Origin: Nocardioides luteus
Lineage (GTDB): Bacteria; Actinomycetota; Actinomycetes; Propionibacteriales; Nocardioidaceae
Reading direction: 5' to 3'
Length of the DNA stretch: 64,000 bases
Assembly (NCBI RefSeq): GCF_015752315.1
Contig: NZ_JADOVJ010000001.1
Coordinates: 310,001 to 374,000 of the forward strand
Position numbers and translations under genes: made by a program. Shown piece by piece: positions 53,250-63,903 of this stretch; the stretch's first letter is position 1; each line of letters starts with the position of its first letter. Under the pieces are notes generated by a model. The model was given only the letters and a program-made list of their open reading frames with translations. It made no database searches and was not told the DNA's origin.

Positions 53250-54403
53250 TCCTCGGTTCCTGTCTCGGCGATGGGGAGGGTGGCCGAGACCACGAAGCAC
53301 CCCTCGGTCACGCCGTACTCGACGGCGCCACGCACCGATGCGACGTGCTCGGCCATGCCCACCAATCCATGGCCCGTGCCCGCGTAGGACCGGTCCACGA
53401 GCGGGTTGGACACCCGGATCGACACGCTCCGTGGCCCGATCTCGACATCGAGGTCCGCGGTGCCCGGTCCGTGCCGCAGGGCGTTCGTCAGGCCCTCCTG
53501 GATCACCCGGTAGGCGACGATGTCGACAGCCGTGGACACCCGCGCGGGATCACCGGACATCGCGTACGTCACCACCAGCCCGGACTTCTCGAACTGCTCG
53601 ACCAGGTCGGTCACGGTGGCCAGACCGCGTGCCGAGATGGCCTCGGGCGCCTCGTCGGGGGAGCGAAGCGTCGCGAGCATGTCGCCGATCTCCCGCAGCA
53701 CCATCCGCGACGACTCCCGGATGGTGTGCAGCGCCTCACGGGCGGCGTCCGGCCGGTCGGCGATCGCCGCGGAGGCGACCCCTGCGTTCAGGCTGATCAC
53801 GGTGATCTGGTGGGCCACCGCGTCGTGCAGGTCCCGGGCGATCCGCAGCCGGTCCTCGGCGACCCGGCGGCGTGCCTCCGCCTCCCGCGTGGCCTCGGCC
53901 CGGAGCGCACGGTCGGTGATCTCGGCGATGTAGGCGCCGCGGATCCGGGCGGTCTGACCGAGTGCGACGGCCAAGGCGACCTGGACGGTCACCGGGATGC
54001 CGTACTGGGCGGTGAGGCTGCCGATGATGGCGCCGATCGCGGTCACCAGGGCCGCCGCGACCAGGACGCCCATGCTGATCGCGATCCGCCAGGGGTTCCT
54101 AGCCGAGACCGTGTAGACCGCGATCAGGAGACCGAGTGTCGACACCGGTGTCGTGGTGAAGGTGAGCACGAGCGCGCACTGGAGTGCGACCGCCCCGGCG
54201 AGGACGACCCAGGGGAACCGGGTACGCACCAGCAGCAGTGCCGTGAACACCCCGATCAGGACGTAGCCGAGCGGCGTACGTTCTTCTCCCAGACCCTTGG
54301 TGATGGGAACGAAGAACGCCAGGCCCGCGAAGAGTGCGACAAGGGTCTCGCGAACTGGTGTGGGGACACGGGCCAGCAGGCTCGCGTCGGTCGCCTGGTT
54401 CAC
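53246..54403 (-). CDS. Sensor histidine kinase (HisKA_3 type)
   Basis: A 385-residue membrane kinase with about five N-terminal helices (residues ~20-160), no large extracellular domain, and a phosphorylation helix EDRLRIARDLHDAVAHQITVISLNAGV (catalytic His in DLHD, ~191-194). The ATPase part holds QEGLTNALRHG (N box) and GTGHGLVGMAEHV (G box). The DesK-like membrane-only sensor suggests detection of membrane state or hydrophobic compounds. It pairs with the RR by 4-bp overlap. Confidence 0.9.
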   Translation of the reverse strand: MNQATDASLLARVPTPVRETLVALFAGLAFFVPITKGLGEERTPLGYVLIGVFTALLLVRTRFPWVVLAGAVALQCALVLTFTTTPVSTLGLLIAVYTVSARNPWRIAISMGVLVAAALVTAIGAIIGSLTAQYGIPVTVQVALAVALGQTARIRGAYIAEITDRALRAEATREAEARRRVAEDRLRIARDLHDAVAHQITVISLNAGVASAAIADRPDAAREALHTIRESSRMVLREIGDMLATLRSPDEAPEAISARGLATVTDLVEQFEKSGLVVTYAMSGDPARVSTAVDIVAYRVIQEGLTNALRHGPGTADLDVEIGPRSVSIRVSNPLVDRSYAGTGHGLVGMAEHVASVRGAVEYGVTEGCFVVSATLPIAETGTEE

Positions 54404-54455
54404 GACCCCAGTGTGCCGGTTGCGGTCCTGATCCGTATCGACCGCTCGGGCGAGG

Positions 54456-54481
54456 CGGCCTACTGCGCTCGCAGTAGGCCG
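54456..54481. promoter_or_regulatory. Perfect 26-bp palindrome between the kinase gene and cassette 2
   Basis: CGGCCTACTGCG-CT-CGCAGTAGGCCG, 12-bp arms and a 2-bp centre. It sits 53 bp upstream of the kinase start and about 77 bp upstream of the small-protein start, in a divergent region. NarL-type regulators bind such dyads, so the adjacent response regulator is the first candidate. Confidence 0.6.
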
Positions 54482-54506
54482 GAATGAGGCACCCCCGACC
54501 TACGCC

Positions 54507-54540
54507 TAAGGCAGGCGCCTCATGCGTGGCGCTACCTCAG
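54507..54540 (+). promoter_or_regulatory. Shared cassette promoter, copy 2
   Basis: TAAGGC (54507-54512), 19 bp, CTACCTCAG (54532-54540), the same elements and spacing as at 45905-45938. The rest of the sequence is not conserved. Confidence 0.6.
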
Positions 54541-54557
54541 GAGCCGAATCTGGATGC

Positions 54558-54698
54558 ATGACTTACACCAACCAGATCAGCTACGACGCCGAGCTGGCCT
54601 ACCGCCAGCAGAGCATTCGCCGCGCGACCGCGGCCGACCGTCTCGCCCGCCAGGTGAAGCGCCGCCGTCCGCGCCGGATGGACTCGATACACAACTGA
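54558..54698 (+). CDS. Small basic protein upstream of an AAA/LuxR regulator, copy 2 (46 residues)
   Basis: From ATG 54558 the frame gives MTYTNQISYDAELAYRQQSI, then RRATAADRLARQVKRRRPRR and a short tail MDSIHN. Aligned with the copy at 46001 it shares Y-x-AE-x-x-YR-x-Q-x-I and an arginine-rich C-terminal half. A CAGGAG sequence lies about 14 bp before the ATG. Same gene order as cassette 1: promoter element, small protein, AAA/LuxR gene. No family recognised. Confidence 0.68.
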   Translation: MTYTNQISYDAELAYRQQSIRRATAADRLARQVKRRRPRRMDSIHN

Positions 54699-54745
54699 GT
54701 CCTCGGAGGTCGGTAATGCGGGAGAATCCCGGGCCCGGAGGCGCG

Positions 54746-57679
54746 ATGATAGGGGACATGGCGCAAAGTGCTCGGTCCTTCGTAGGTCGCGACCCCGAGT
54801 TGCAGACCCTCACCGGGCTGCTCGGAGTCGCCTCGACCACGGATGCCCGGCGCCAGCACGTCCTGCTCGCCGGTGACGCCGGCGTCGGCAAGACGCGCCT
54901 GCTCACCGCGCTGCGCGACCGGGCGGTGACCGACGGCTGGCAGGTGCACGCCGGACACTGCGTCGACTTCGGCGAGAGCGCCGTGGCGTACATGCCGTTC
55001 TCGGAGATCCTCGACCGGATCGTCGCCGATCTGCCCGACGTCGTCGAGCGGGTGGCGGCCGACTATCCGGCGCTGGCCAGACTGCGGCCCGTACGCCGCG
55101 TGATGGGCGCCAACCAGGGCGCCGCCGCGTCGGGCACCGACCGGGGCCAGCTCTTCGACGCCGTCCACACCCTCTTCGAGGCCGCCGCCGAGAAGGCACC
55201 GCTGCTGGTCGTGGTCGAGGACACCCACTGGGCCGACCAGTCCACCCGCGACCTGCTGACCTACCTCTTCACCCGGCCCTACAACGGCCCGGTCGCGATG
55301 GTCGCGTCCTACCGTGCCGACGACATCCACCGCCGCCACCCGCTGCGCCGCCAGGTGGGCGAGTGGGGCCGGCTGCCCGACGTCGAGCGGATCGTGCTCG
55401 AGCCGCTCTCCGACGACTCGGTGCGACTGCTGGTCCACGAGCTGGCCCCCGGCAAGGTCGACGCCGAGCGGGTCGTACGCCGCGCCGAGGGCAACGCCTT
55501 CTTCGTCGAGGAGCTGGTCCAGGCCGGCTGCGACGAGGACCTCCCGGTCGACCTCGCCGACCTGCTGCTGGTGCGCCTGGACCGGCTCGACGGCGCCGCC
55601 CGGAGCGTGGTCCGGACCGCGAGCATCGCCGGACGACGGGTCACCCACGAGCTGCTCGCCGCGGTGACCGAGATGAAGACCGACGAGCTCGACGACGCGC
55701 TGCGCACCGCGGTCGAGCAGAAGGTGCTCGAGCCGACCGGCTCGCGCTACACCTTCCGCCACGCGCTGCTCGCCGAGGCGGTCTACGACGACCTGCTGCC
55801 CGGCGAGCGGGTGCGCCTGCACGCCCGGTTCGCCGAGGTGCTGAAGGAGACGCCGGGCCTGGGTGCCGCCGCCGAGCTCGCGCTCCACGCCAAGCACGCC
55901 GGCGACCTCGCCACCGCGCTGCGCGCCCGCATCGCCGCGGCCGAGGAGGCCCGCAACGTCAGCGGTGTGGGCGAGGCCGCCCACCACTACGAGAAGGCGC
56001 TCGGCCTCGCCGCGGACCCGAAGGTCGCCAAGGCGGCGGCGGTCGACCTCGACCGGGTCTATGAGCGTGCGGCCGACACCCTCATCCTCGCCGGGCTGCC
56101 TGCGCGCGCCGACGCGATCCTGGCGGAGCGGCTCGACGCCATCCCGGTCGGGCCGTCGGTGGGCCGGGCGCTGCTGCTGGCGACGCGGGCCGAGGCAGCG
56201 CTCCTCACGGAGAACGGAGACCCGCTCACCCACTCCCGCGACGCGATGGATGCGCTGCCCGACGACGCGGAGCCCAAGGTTCGGTGTGCGGTTCTCGCCG
56301 CTCGCACCCGCACGCTGGTCATGTTCCGCCGCAGCGAGGAGGCCGAGGCCGTCGGGCTGGAGGGCATCGAGATCGCTGAGCGGCACAGCCTCTCGAAGCT
56401 GGCTTCCGACATCGCCACGAGCCTGTCCATGCTCAAGGTCCGCACCGGCCGCGCCGCCAGCGACAAGGTCGAGGGCTTCCGGCAGGTGCTGCGCGAGACG
56501 ATCGAGCAGGCACGGCGGGTCGGGTCGACGCACGCGGTCAGCCGGGGGATGTTCGCGCTCGGCCGCTCCTACGACGAGGCGGGCGACTACGCCGAGGCGC
56601 TGACATGGTTCCGGGCGGTGGTCGACGACGCCGGCGGGGAGTCGCTGCAGTGGTCGCCCTACGTCGCCGCGGCCCGTGCGGACATGGTCCGGATCCAGAT
56701 GGTCCTGGGGGAGTGGGACGAGGCGCTGGCGCTGGCCGGTGGCAACCTCCCCGATGCGCCGCCGATCCCGGTCGCGCTCCTCGACGTCCTCCGGATGATC
56801 ATGGAGCAGGCGCGGGGAGCGTCGGTCGGTGAGGCCGCGGCCGCGCTGCGTCCCTTCTGGACCGAGGAGGGCTTGATCGCCCTCTACGGCGCCACCGTGG
56901 AGATGGTCGCCGCGGGCCGCGCCGGGGACCACGCTGCCGTCCTCTCCGTCTACGCCGACACCGTCGAGACCCTCTCCCAGTTCTGGACCGAGTGGTTCGG
57001 TGGCCGGGTCCGGCTGGCGGTCGTGGCCGCCTCGGCGATCGCGCAGATGCTGCCCTCGCTACCGGCGGCGCAGTGGCCGGCGCTGGTGGAGGCCGTCGAC
57101 GGGCTGCACAGCGACGGCGAGCAGGTGGTCGCGCAGTACCAGCCGGGGGAGTGGGGCCCGGAGGGCCGTGCCTGGACCGCGCGGTTGGAGGCGGAGGTGC
57201 TCCGCGTCCACTGGCTGGCCGGCATCGACGCGCCGCCGCAGGAGTCGCTGCTCGCGGCCTGGGCGCGTGCCGAGCAGCAGGTCGAGGCCTACGGCGATGT
57301 GCCGGGGCTGGCCGCCGTCCGGACCACGTACGCAGCGATCCAACGCGCCACGGGCGACGTGGCCGCGTCGCGGGTGACCGCCGACAAGGCCAGGGAGACG
57401 GCCAGGCGGCTGGGGCTGCAGCCGTTGCTCGACGAGCTGCGGTCGCTCGGTGCGACGGCGGTCAAGCAGCAGCCGGCGACATCGACGGCGCTCACGCCGC
57501 GTGAGAGCGAGATCCTGACGCTGGTGGCCGCAGGGCGCAGCAACGGCGAGATCGGCAAGCAGCTGTTCATCTCCACCAAGACGGTCTCCGTGCACGTCTC
57601 CAACATCCTCGGGAAGCTCGGCGCCGGGAGCCGCACGGAGGCGGCGGCCATCGCGCGCCGCCAGCAGCTGATCACCTGA
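54746..57679 (+). CDS. AAA-ATPase/LuxR-family transcriptional regulator, copy 2
   Basis: A 977-residue paralogue of the regulator at 46227. Walker A GDAGVGKT (~44-51), Walker B-like LLVVVEDTHWAD (~154-165), long helical repeat middle, and the C-terminal LuxR HTH (LTPRESEILTLVAAGRSNGEIGKQLFISTKTVSVHVSNILGKLG). The recognition-helix residues are almost identical in both copies, so they probably bind the same or very similar sites. ATG 54746 matches copy 1; ATG 54716 has the better-placed GGAGG and is a real alternative, adding ten residues. Confidence 0.88.
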   Translation: MIGDMAQSARSFVGRDPELQTLTGLLGVASTTDARRQHVLLAGDAGVGKTRLLTALRDRAVTDGWQVHAGHCVDFGESAVAYMPFSEILDRIVADLPDVVERVAADYPALARLRPVRRVMGANQGAAASGTDRGQLFDAVHTLFEAAAEKAPLLVVVEDTHWADQSTRDLLTYLFTRPYNGPVAMVASYRADDIHRRHPLRRQVGEWGRLPDVERIVLEPLSDDSVRLLVHELAPGKVDAERVVRRAEGNAFFVEELVQAGCDEDLPVDLADLLLVRLDRLDGAARSVVRTASIAGRRVTHELLAAVTEMKTDELDDALRTAVEQKVLEPTGSRYTFRHALLAEAVYDDLLPGERVRLHARFAEVLKETPGLGAAAELALHAKHAGDLATALRARIAAAEEARNVSGVGEAAHHYEKALGLAADPKVAKAAAVDLDRVYERAADTLILAGLPARADAILAERLDAIPVGPSVGRALLLATRAEAALLTENGDPLTHSRDAMDALPDDAEPKVRCAVLAARTRTLVMFRRSEEAEAVGLEGIEIAERHSLSKLASDIATSLSMLKVRTGRAASDKVEGFRQVLRETIEQARRVGSTHAVSRGMFALGRSYDEAGDYAEALTWFRAVVDDAGGESLQWSPYVAAARADMVRIQMVLGEWDEALALAGGNLPDAPPIPVALLDVLRMIMEQARGASVGEAAAALRPFWTEEGLIALYGATVEMVAAGRAGDHAAVLSVYADTVETLSQFWTEWFGGRVRLAVVAASAIAQMLPSLPAAQWPALVEAVDGLHSDGEQVVAQYQPGEWGPEGRAWTARLEAEVLRVHWLAGIDAPPQESLLAAWARAEQQVEAYGDVPGLAAVRTTYAAIQRATGDVAASRVTADKARETARRLGLQPLLDELRSLGATAVKQQPATSTALTPRESEILTLVAAGRSNGEIGKQLFISTKTVSVHVSNILGKLGAGSRTEAAAIARRQQLIT

Positions 57680-57772
57680 ATTCTGTGGTGCTCGATGGGA
57701 ACGTGTGGCTGAATTGTCACCATCACCACACGTCGGTCAAGGACAGTTGTGGCCGGACGTCGAGGAGCAGAT

Positions 57773-58369
57773 GTGAAGCAGGGCCAGCAGCACCCGATCG
57801 CGGCCGGGGTCACCGCCCTCGTGGCGGTGGCCGTCGGGGTCGGGCTGATCATCGGGATCGGGATGTTCATCGGTGCCAACGTCATGGGGCTCGGCGGTGG
57901 TGGCGCCGCCGGGGACCAGGCCACCGACCCGGGTGCGGGCGCCTCGCTCTACGCCCCGTCGCCGAAGCCGACCAAGACCGCGTCCGGTCCGGCGATCACG
58001 CTGCGCGCCTCGCCCACGAGCACTCCGAAGAAGCAGTCGGCCACCGCCTCCTCCAGCCCGTCTGCGTCCACGACGGTCGCGGCGAGGCCGGCGAAGAAGG
58101 AGATCACCCTCCAGGTCGGCACCGTCGCGGCGAAGCCGATGGAGCGGATCGACATCAGCGGGATCTACCCCGGCGGCGAGGGTGCGATCCTCCGTCTGGA
58201 GCGTAACGACGGCAAGGGCTGGGAGGAGTTCGGCATCCCCGACGTACCGGTCACCGGCGAGCAGTTCTCGACCGTGATCCAGTCCGGCCGGACCGGGAAG
58301 CACGAGTTCCGGATGAAGGACGTCGACACCGGCACCTTCTCCAACGTGGTGAGCGTGACGATCGGCTGA
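57773..58369 (+). CDS. Exported or membrane-anchored protein of unknown function
   Basis: A 198-residue protein. One membrane segment (ITAGV-like region, HPIAAGVTALVAVAVGVGLIIGIGMF, ~7-32) is followed by a Gly/Ala stretch and a Ser/Thr/Pro/Lys-rich linker (~60-100). A C-terminal beta-rich domain follows (EITLQVGTVAAKPMERIDISG... and the later HEFRMKDVDTGTFSNVVSVTIG), resembling an immunoglobulin-like fold. GTG 57773 has GAGGAG 5 bp upstream; GTG 57749 is an alternative. Role unknown. Confidence 0.68.
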   Translation: MKQGQQHPIAAGVTALVAVAVGVGLIIGIGMFIGANVMGLGGGGAAGDQATDPGAGASLYAPSPKPTKTASGPAITLRASPTSTPKKQSATASSSPSASTTVAARPAKKEITLQVGTVAAKPMERIDISGIYPGGEGAILRLERNDGKGWEEFGIPDVPVTGEQFSTVIQSGRTGKHEFRMKDVDTGTFSNVVSVTIG

Positions 58370-58408
58370 GGCTGGAATAGGGCTGGGCCCGGTTGGTTGT
58401 ATGGGGAC

Positions 58409-59260
58409 ATGACGGTTCCCACGATCAAGCTCAATGACGGCACTTCGATCCCGCAGTTCGGTCTCGGCGTCTGGCAGGTCCCTCAGGACGAGGCCGAGCA
58501 GGTGGTGAGTCAGGCTCTCGAGGTCGGCTACCGCCACATCGACACCGCGCAGATGTACCAGAACGAGGCCGGTGTCGGCGCCGCGCTGAAGAGCGCCGGA
58601 CTCGCCCGCGAGGACGTCTACGTCACCACCAAGCTCAACAACTCCCAGCACGACCCTGCCAAGGCCAAGGCATCGCTCGAGAAGTCCCTGGAACTGCTCG
58701 GTCTCGACCGCGTCGACCTGTTCCTGATCCACTGGCCGCTCCCGACGCAGTACGACGGGACGTACGCGAAGACCTGGGAGGCGCTCGTCGGCCTCCGCGA
58801 GGAGGGCCTCACCACCTCCGTCGGCGTCTCCAACTTCCAGCCCGACCACCTCGAGAAGATCGTCGCCGAGACCGGCGTCGCGCCCGCGGTGAACCAGATC
58901 GAGGTCCACCCCTACTTCGCCAACGAGGCCGCGCGGGCCGCCACCCTGGCCCAGGGTGCGAAGGTCGAGGCGTGGTCGCCGCTCGGCCAGGGCGGGGGCG
59001 AGCTCACCGACCCGGTGGTCGCCGAGATCGCCTCCGCGCACGGCAAGTCGCCGGCCCAGGTCCTGCTCCGCTGGCAGATCGACCGCGGCGACATCGTCTT
59101 CCCCAAGTCCGTACGCCGCGAGCGGCTCGAGGAGAACCTCGCGATCTTCGACTTCGAGCTGAGCGCCGACCAGGTCGCCGCCCTCGCCGCCCTCGACAAG
59201 GGCGAGTCCGGCCGCTCCGGCCCCAACCCGGACACCTTCGACTGGATCCCGTCCTTCTGA
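58409..59260 (+). CDS. Aldo/keto reductase (2,5-diketogluconate reductase-like)
   Basis: A 283-residue NADPH-dependent TIM-barrel reductase. The catalytic tetrad is visible: Asp and Tyr in YRHIDTAQMYQNEAGVG (~42-58), Lys in YVTTKLNN (~75), His in FLIHWPLP (~107). The C-terminal SVRRERLEENLAIFDFELS binds NADPH. ATG 58409 is preferred to ATG 58397. Monocistronic, ending in a strong terminator. Confidence 0.9.
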   Translation: MTVPTIKLNDGTSIPQFGLGVWQVPQDEAEQVVSQALEVGYRHIDTAQMYQNEAGVGAALKSAGLAREDVYVTTKLNNSQHDPAKAKASLEKSLELLGLDRVDLFLIHWPLPTQYDGTYAKTWEALVGLREEGLTTSVGVSNFQPDHLEKIVAETGVAPAVNQIEVHPYFANEAARAATLAQGAKVEAWSPLGQGGGELTDPVVAEIASAHGKSPAQVLLRWQIDRGDIVFPKSVRRERLEENLAIFDFELSADQVAALAALDKGESGRSGPNPDTFDWIPSF

Positions 59261-59268
59261 TTGGTCCC

Positions 59269-59304
59269 CGTCGGGCCGGCTCGTCATCACGAGCCGGCCC
59301 GACG
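59269..59304 (+). terminator. Terminator after the aldo/keto reductase
   Basis: Perfect 16-bp stem (CGTCGGGCCGGCTCGT at 59269-59284 with 59289-59304), CATC loop, followed by GAGTTTT. Confidence 0.9.
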
Positions 59305-59392
59305 GAGTTTTCGGTCAGGACGAGCCGACTCGGCCTGATTCTGGGTGGACTGGAATAGGGGGCGTAGGGTCTTCGTTGTGGACAGTGAACGA

Positions 59393-59415
59393 AGTTGAGT
59401 TGAACCGACTCAACT
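59393..59415 (+). promoter_or_regulatory. HAIR-type HspR operator before dnaK
   Basis: AGTTGAGT-TGAACCG-ACTCAACT is a perfect 8-bp dyad with the 7-bp spacer of the HAIR element (CTTGAGT-N7-ACTCAAG). The only departure from consensus is G for the outer C (and C for G). It lies 109 bp upstream of the dnaK start. The downstream hspR gene encodes the expected repressor. Confidence 0.85.
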
Positions 59416-59523
59416 TGTTTGCAACACTCGGCGGCAGCAGCCGCGGGGTCGGCGCAGACCAACCAGTCTTCCGGGCTCCCCGGATCCACATACACACAGC
59501 TTCAACAAGCGGAGGTAGCAAAG

Positions 59524-61379
<1,856 letters not shown>

Positions 61380-61383
<4 letters not shown>

Positions 61384-62117
61384 CCAAGCGCCGCCCCGGC
61401 GGGGCGGAGGAGGCCGTCGAGGAGACGGCCTCCGAGTCCCCGCCGCCCGAGACCGACACTGCGACAGAGGCCGGCGAGGAGTCGACCGAGGACGCCGAGG
61501 TGGACGCTGCTGACGGCGACGCCTCGGACTCGGACGGCTCCGCCGACGCCGGCTCCGACAAGAAGGCCTCCGACGAGGAGGCCGTCGAGGAGTCGACCGA
61601 CGACGAGGACAAGGACGAGGACGACGAGACCGAGGACGAGGCAGACGTGATCATCGACGAGAGCGAGGTGGACCTCATGGGCGATGCCGCCGATGAGATC
61701 GACAAGCGCGTCGCCGAGCTGACCACCGACCTTCAGCGTCTCCAGGCCGAGTACGTCAACTACAAGAAGCGGGTCGACCGTGACCGCGAGCTGGTCTCGC
61801 AGAACGCGACCTACAAGGTGCTCACTCCGATCGTGGAGGTGCTCGACACCATCGACCGTGCCCGCGAGCACGGCGAGGTCGAGGGCGGCTTCAAGGCCGT
61901 CGCCGACCAGCTCGAGAAGATCGTGACCAACCTGGGTCTGAAGAAGTTCGGTGAGCCGGGCGACGTCTTCGACCCCAACCGTCACGAGGCGCTCAGCCAC
62001 ATGGGCACCGACCCGGAGGTCGAGGAGACCTCGGTCAAGCTGGTCGCCAAGGCCGGCTACATGATCGGCGACCGGGTGGTCAGGGCCGCGCAGGTCCTGG
62101 TCGTCGACCCGGAGTGA
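61380..62117 (+). CDS. grpE: Nucleotide-exchange factor GrpE with long acidic N-terminus
   Basis: A 245-residue protein. Residues 1-100 are extremely acidic and disordered ([20 protein letters not shown], then [24 protein letters not shown]). The coiled coil begins near [31 protein letters not shown] (~102-132), followed by the beta domain ending in [16 protein letters not shown]. It exchanges nucleotide on DnaK. GTG 61380 overlaps the dnaK stop (GTGA). Family members are usually about 200 residues, so the acidic extension accounts for the extra length. Confidence 0.94.
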
Positions 62118-62198
62118 CCCGGAGTGACAACGATGGGTGGTCGAGCCTGCCGGGAGATCGGCAGGCTCGGCCACCGAGAAGAAGGGAGGAGGGGCTAG

Positions 62199-63383
62199 GT
62201 GGCTGAGAACGACGGGATCCGGTCGGACTGGATCAACAAGGACTACTACGCCGAGCTGGGTGTCAAGAAGGACGCCTCGAGCGACGACATCAAGAAGGCC
62301 TATCGCAAGCTCGCGCGGGCCAACCACCCCGACTCCAACCCGGGCGACGAGGCCAAGCACGAGAAGTTCAAGAAGGTCGCCGAGGCCTACGACGTCGTCG
62401 GGGACGCCGAGAAGCGCAAGAAGTACGACGAGGTGCGCACCCTGGGTGCCACCGGCGGCTTCCCGGGCGGTTTCGGCGGCGGGGGCGGCCGGGGCTACAA
62501 CTTCGAGGACCTCTTCGGTGGCGGCGGTGCTCAGACCGGCGGGCTCGGCGACATGTTCGGCGACCTGTTCGGCGGTGGTGCCGGCGGAGGCTTCGGTGGG
62601 CGGCGTACGGCCCCGAGGGCTCGGCCGATCAAGGGCGCCGACGTCGAGACGAGCGCGACGATCGGATTCACCGACGCGCTCGACGGCGTGACCATCTCGC
62701 TGCGGCTGACCTCGGACGCCGCCTGTCCCGACTGCAACGGCACCGGTGGCAAGCCGGGCACCAAGCCGCGGGTCTGTCCCGAGTGCGAGGGTGCGGGCTA
62801 CGTGGTCAACTCCGTGGGCGGCGCGTTCTCGATGAACGAGACCTGCCCACGCTGCGGTGGCCGTCAGCTGATCTACGACGAGGCCTGCCCGACCTGCCAC
62901 GGCTCCGGCCGCGGCACCTCCGCGCGCACCATCCAGGCGCGCATCCCGGCCGGCGTCAAGGACCGCCAGCGGATCCGGCTCAAGGGCAAGGGCGCTGCCG
63001 GTGAGAACGGCGGCCCGGCCGGTGACCTCTACGTCACGGTGCACGTCACGCCCCACCGTGTCTTCGGCCGCAAGGACGACAACCTCACCATCGACGTGCC
63101 GGTCGGTTTCGACGAGCTGGCGCTCGGTGCCGAGGCCAAGCTGCCGACCCTGTCCGGCTCGCCGGTGACGCTGCGGATCCCCCCGGGCACCCCCAACGGA
63201 CGTACGTTCCGGGTCCGTGGCAAGGGGTTCCGCCGCGCCGACGGCACCGTGGGTGACCTGCTTGCGACCGTCGAGGTGCAGATCCCGGCCGTGCTGGATG
63301 CCGATGCCAAGGCGGCCGTCGAGGCCTATCGGGCCGCGATGGCCGGCAAGCCCCTGCGTACGTCTCTTCTCGAGGAGTCATGA
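62199..63383 (+). CDS. dnaJ: Co-chaperone DnaJ
   Basis: A 394-residue class A J-protein. J domain residues ~14-75 with HPD in ARANHPDSNPG. A Gly/Phe region (~85-150, FPGGFGGGGGRGYNFEDLFGG) follows, then the zinc domain with four CxxC repeats (CPDCNGTG, CPECEGAG, CPRCGGRQ, CPTCHGSG). The third repeat deviates from the CxxCxGxG pattern but keeps both cysteines. C-terminal substrate domains follow. GTG 62199 is preceded by GGGAGGAGGGG, a strong ribosome-binding site. The stop overlaps the hspR start (ATGA). Confidence 0.96.
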   Translation: MAENDGIRSDWINKDYYAELGVKKDASSDDIKKAYRKLARANHPDSNPGDEAKHEKFKKVAEAYDVVGDAEKRKKYDEVRTLGATGGFPGGFGGGGGRGYNFEDLFGGGGAQTGGLGDMFGDLFGGGAGGGFGGRRTAPRARPIKGADVETSATIGFTDALDGVTISLRLTSDAACPDCNGTGGKPGTKPRVCPECEGAGYVVNSVGGAFSMNETCPRCGGRQLIYDEACPTCHGSGRGTSARTIQARIPAGVKDRQRIRLKGKGAAGENGGPAGDLYVTVHVTPHRVFGRKDDNLTIDVPVGFDELALGAEAKLPTLSGSPVTLRIPPGTPNGRTFRVRGKGFRRADGTVGDLLATVEVQIPAVLDADAKAAVEAYRAAMAGKPLRTSLLEES

Positions 63384-63817
63384 TGAGCGACGGATTCAGC
63401 AGCCCGGCCCCGGATGCCGCGGTCTACGTCATCAGCGTCGCCGCGGAGCTGACCGGGCTGCACCCGCAGACGCTGCGCACCTATGAGCGGATGGGCCTGA
63501 TCACCCCCGGTCGCACCGGGGGTGGCGGGCGCCGCTACTCCTTCCACGACATCGAGAAGCTGCGTTCGATCGCCGACCTGACCGCGGCCGGCATCGGCAT
63601 CGAGGGCGTGCGCCGCATCCTGGCTCTCGAGCAGCACGTCGACGCCCTGCGGCGGCGCAACGAGGAGCTGCTGCACGAGCTGGCCGCGACCCGCGAGGCG
63701 CTCGCCCAGGCGACGGCGGCGGCTCCGGCTCCGAAGAGCCCGGCCAGCAGGCTTCCTGCGGTTCGTCAGGCGCCGCCCGGACAGGCGATCGTGGTCTGGC
63801 GGCGCCAGCAGAGATAG
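63380..63817 (+). CDS. hspR: Heat-shock repressor HspR (MerR family)
   Basis: A 145-residue MerR-type regulator with the helix-turn-helix at ~14-80 (VAAELTGLHPQTLRTYERMGLITPGRTGGGGRRYSFHDIEKLRSI). A helical segment (RILALEQHVDALRRRNEELLHELAATREAL) and a basic tail follow. HspR represses its own operon together with DnaK as co-repressor. The HAIR element at 59393 is the predicted target. ATG 63380 and ATG 63383 are adjacent; the first overlaps dnaJ and is preferred. The fourth gene in the classical dnaK-grpE-dnaJ-hspR order. Confidence 0.93.
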   Translation: MMSDGFSSPAPDAAVYVISVAAELTGLHPQTLRTYERMGLITPGRTGGGGRRYSFHDIEKLRSIADLTAAGIGIEGVRRILALEQHVDALRRRNEELLHELAATREALAQATAAAPAPKSPASRLPAVRQAPPGQAIVVWRRQQR

Positions 63818-63903
63818 CACCTTTCCTACTGATCGCTTGACAGATTTGTTGGCGAGTTGTGGGTTTTGGTTAAAACCGATGTTGGTTCGATACCCCCATA
63901 CTG

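Noticed and set aside
57701..57733. ACGTGTGG...CCACACGT inverted repeat after cassette 2
   Set aside because: Eight-bp arms with a 17-nt loop and no U tract; could be chance. Not strong enough to list as a terminator.
62440..62620. Glycine-coding tandem repeats in dnaJ
   Set aside because: This is the normal Gly/Phe-rich linker of class A DnaJ, not a mobile or variable repeat.
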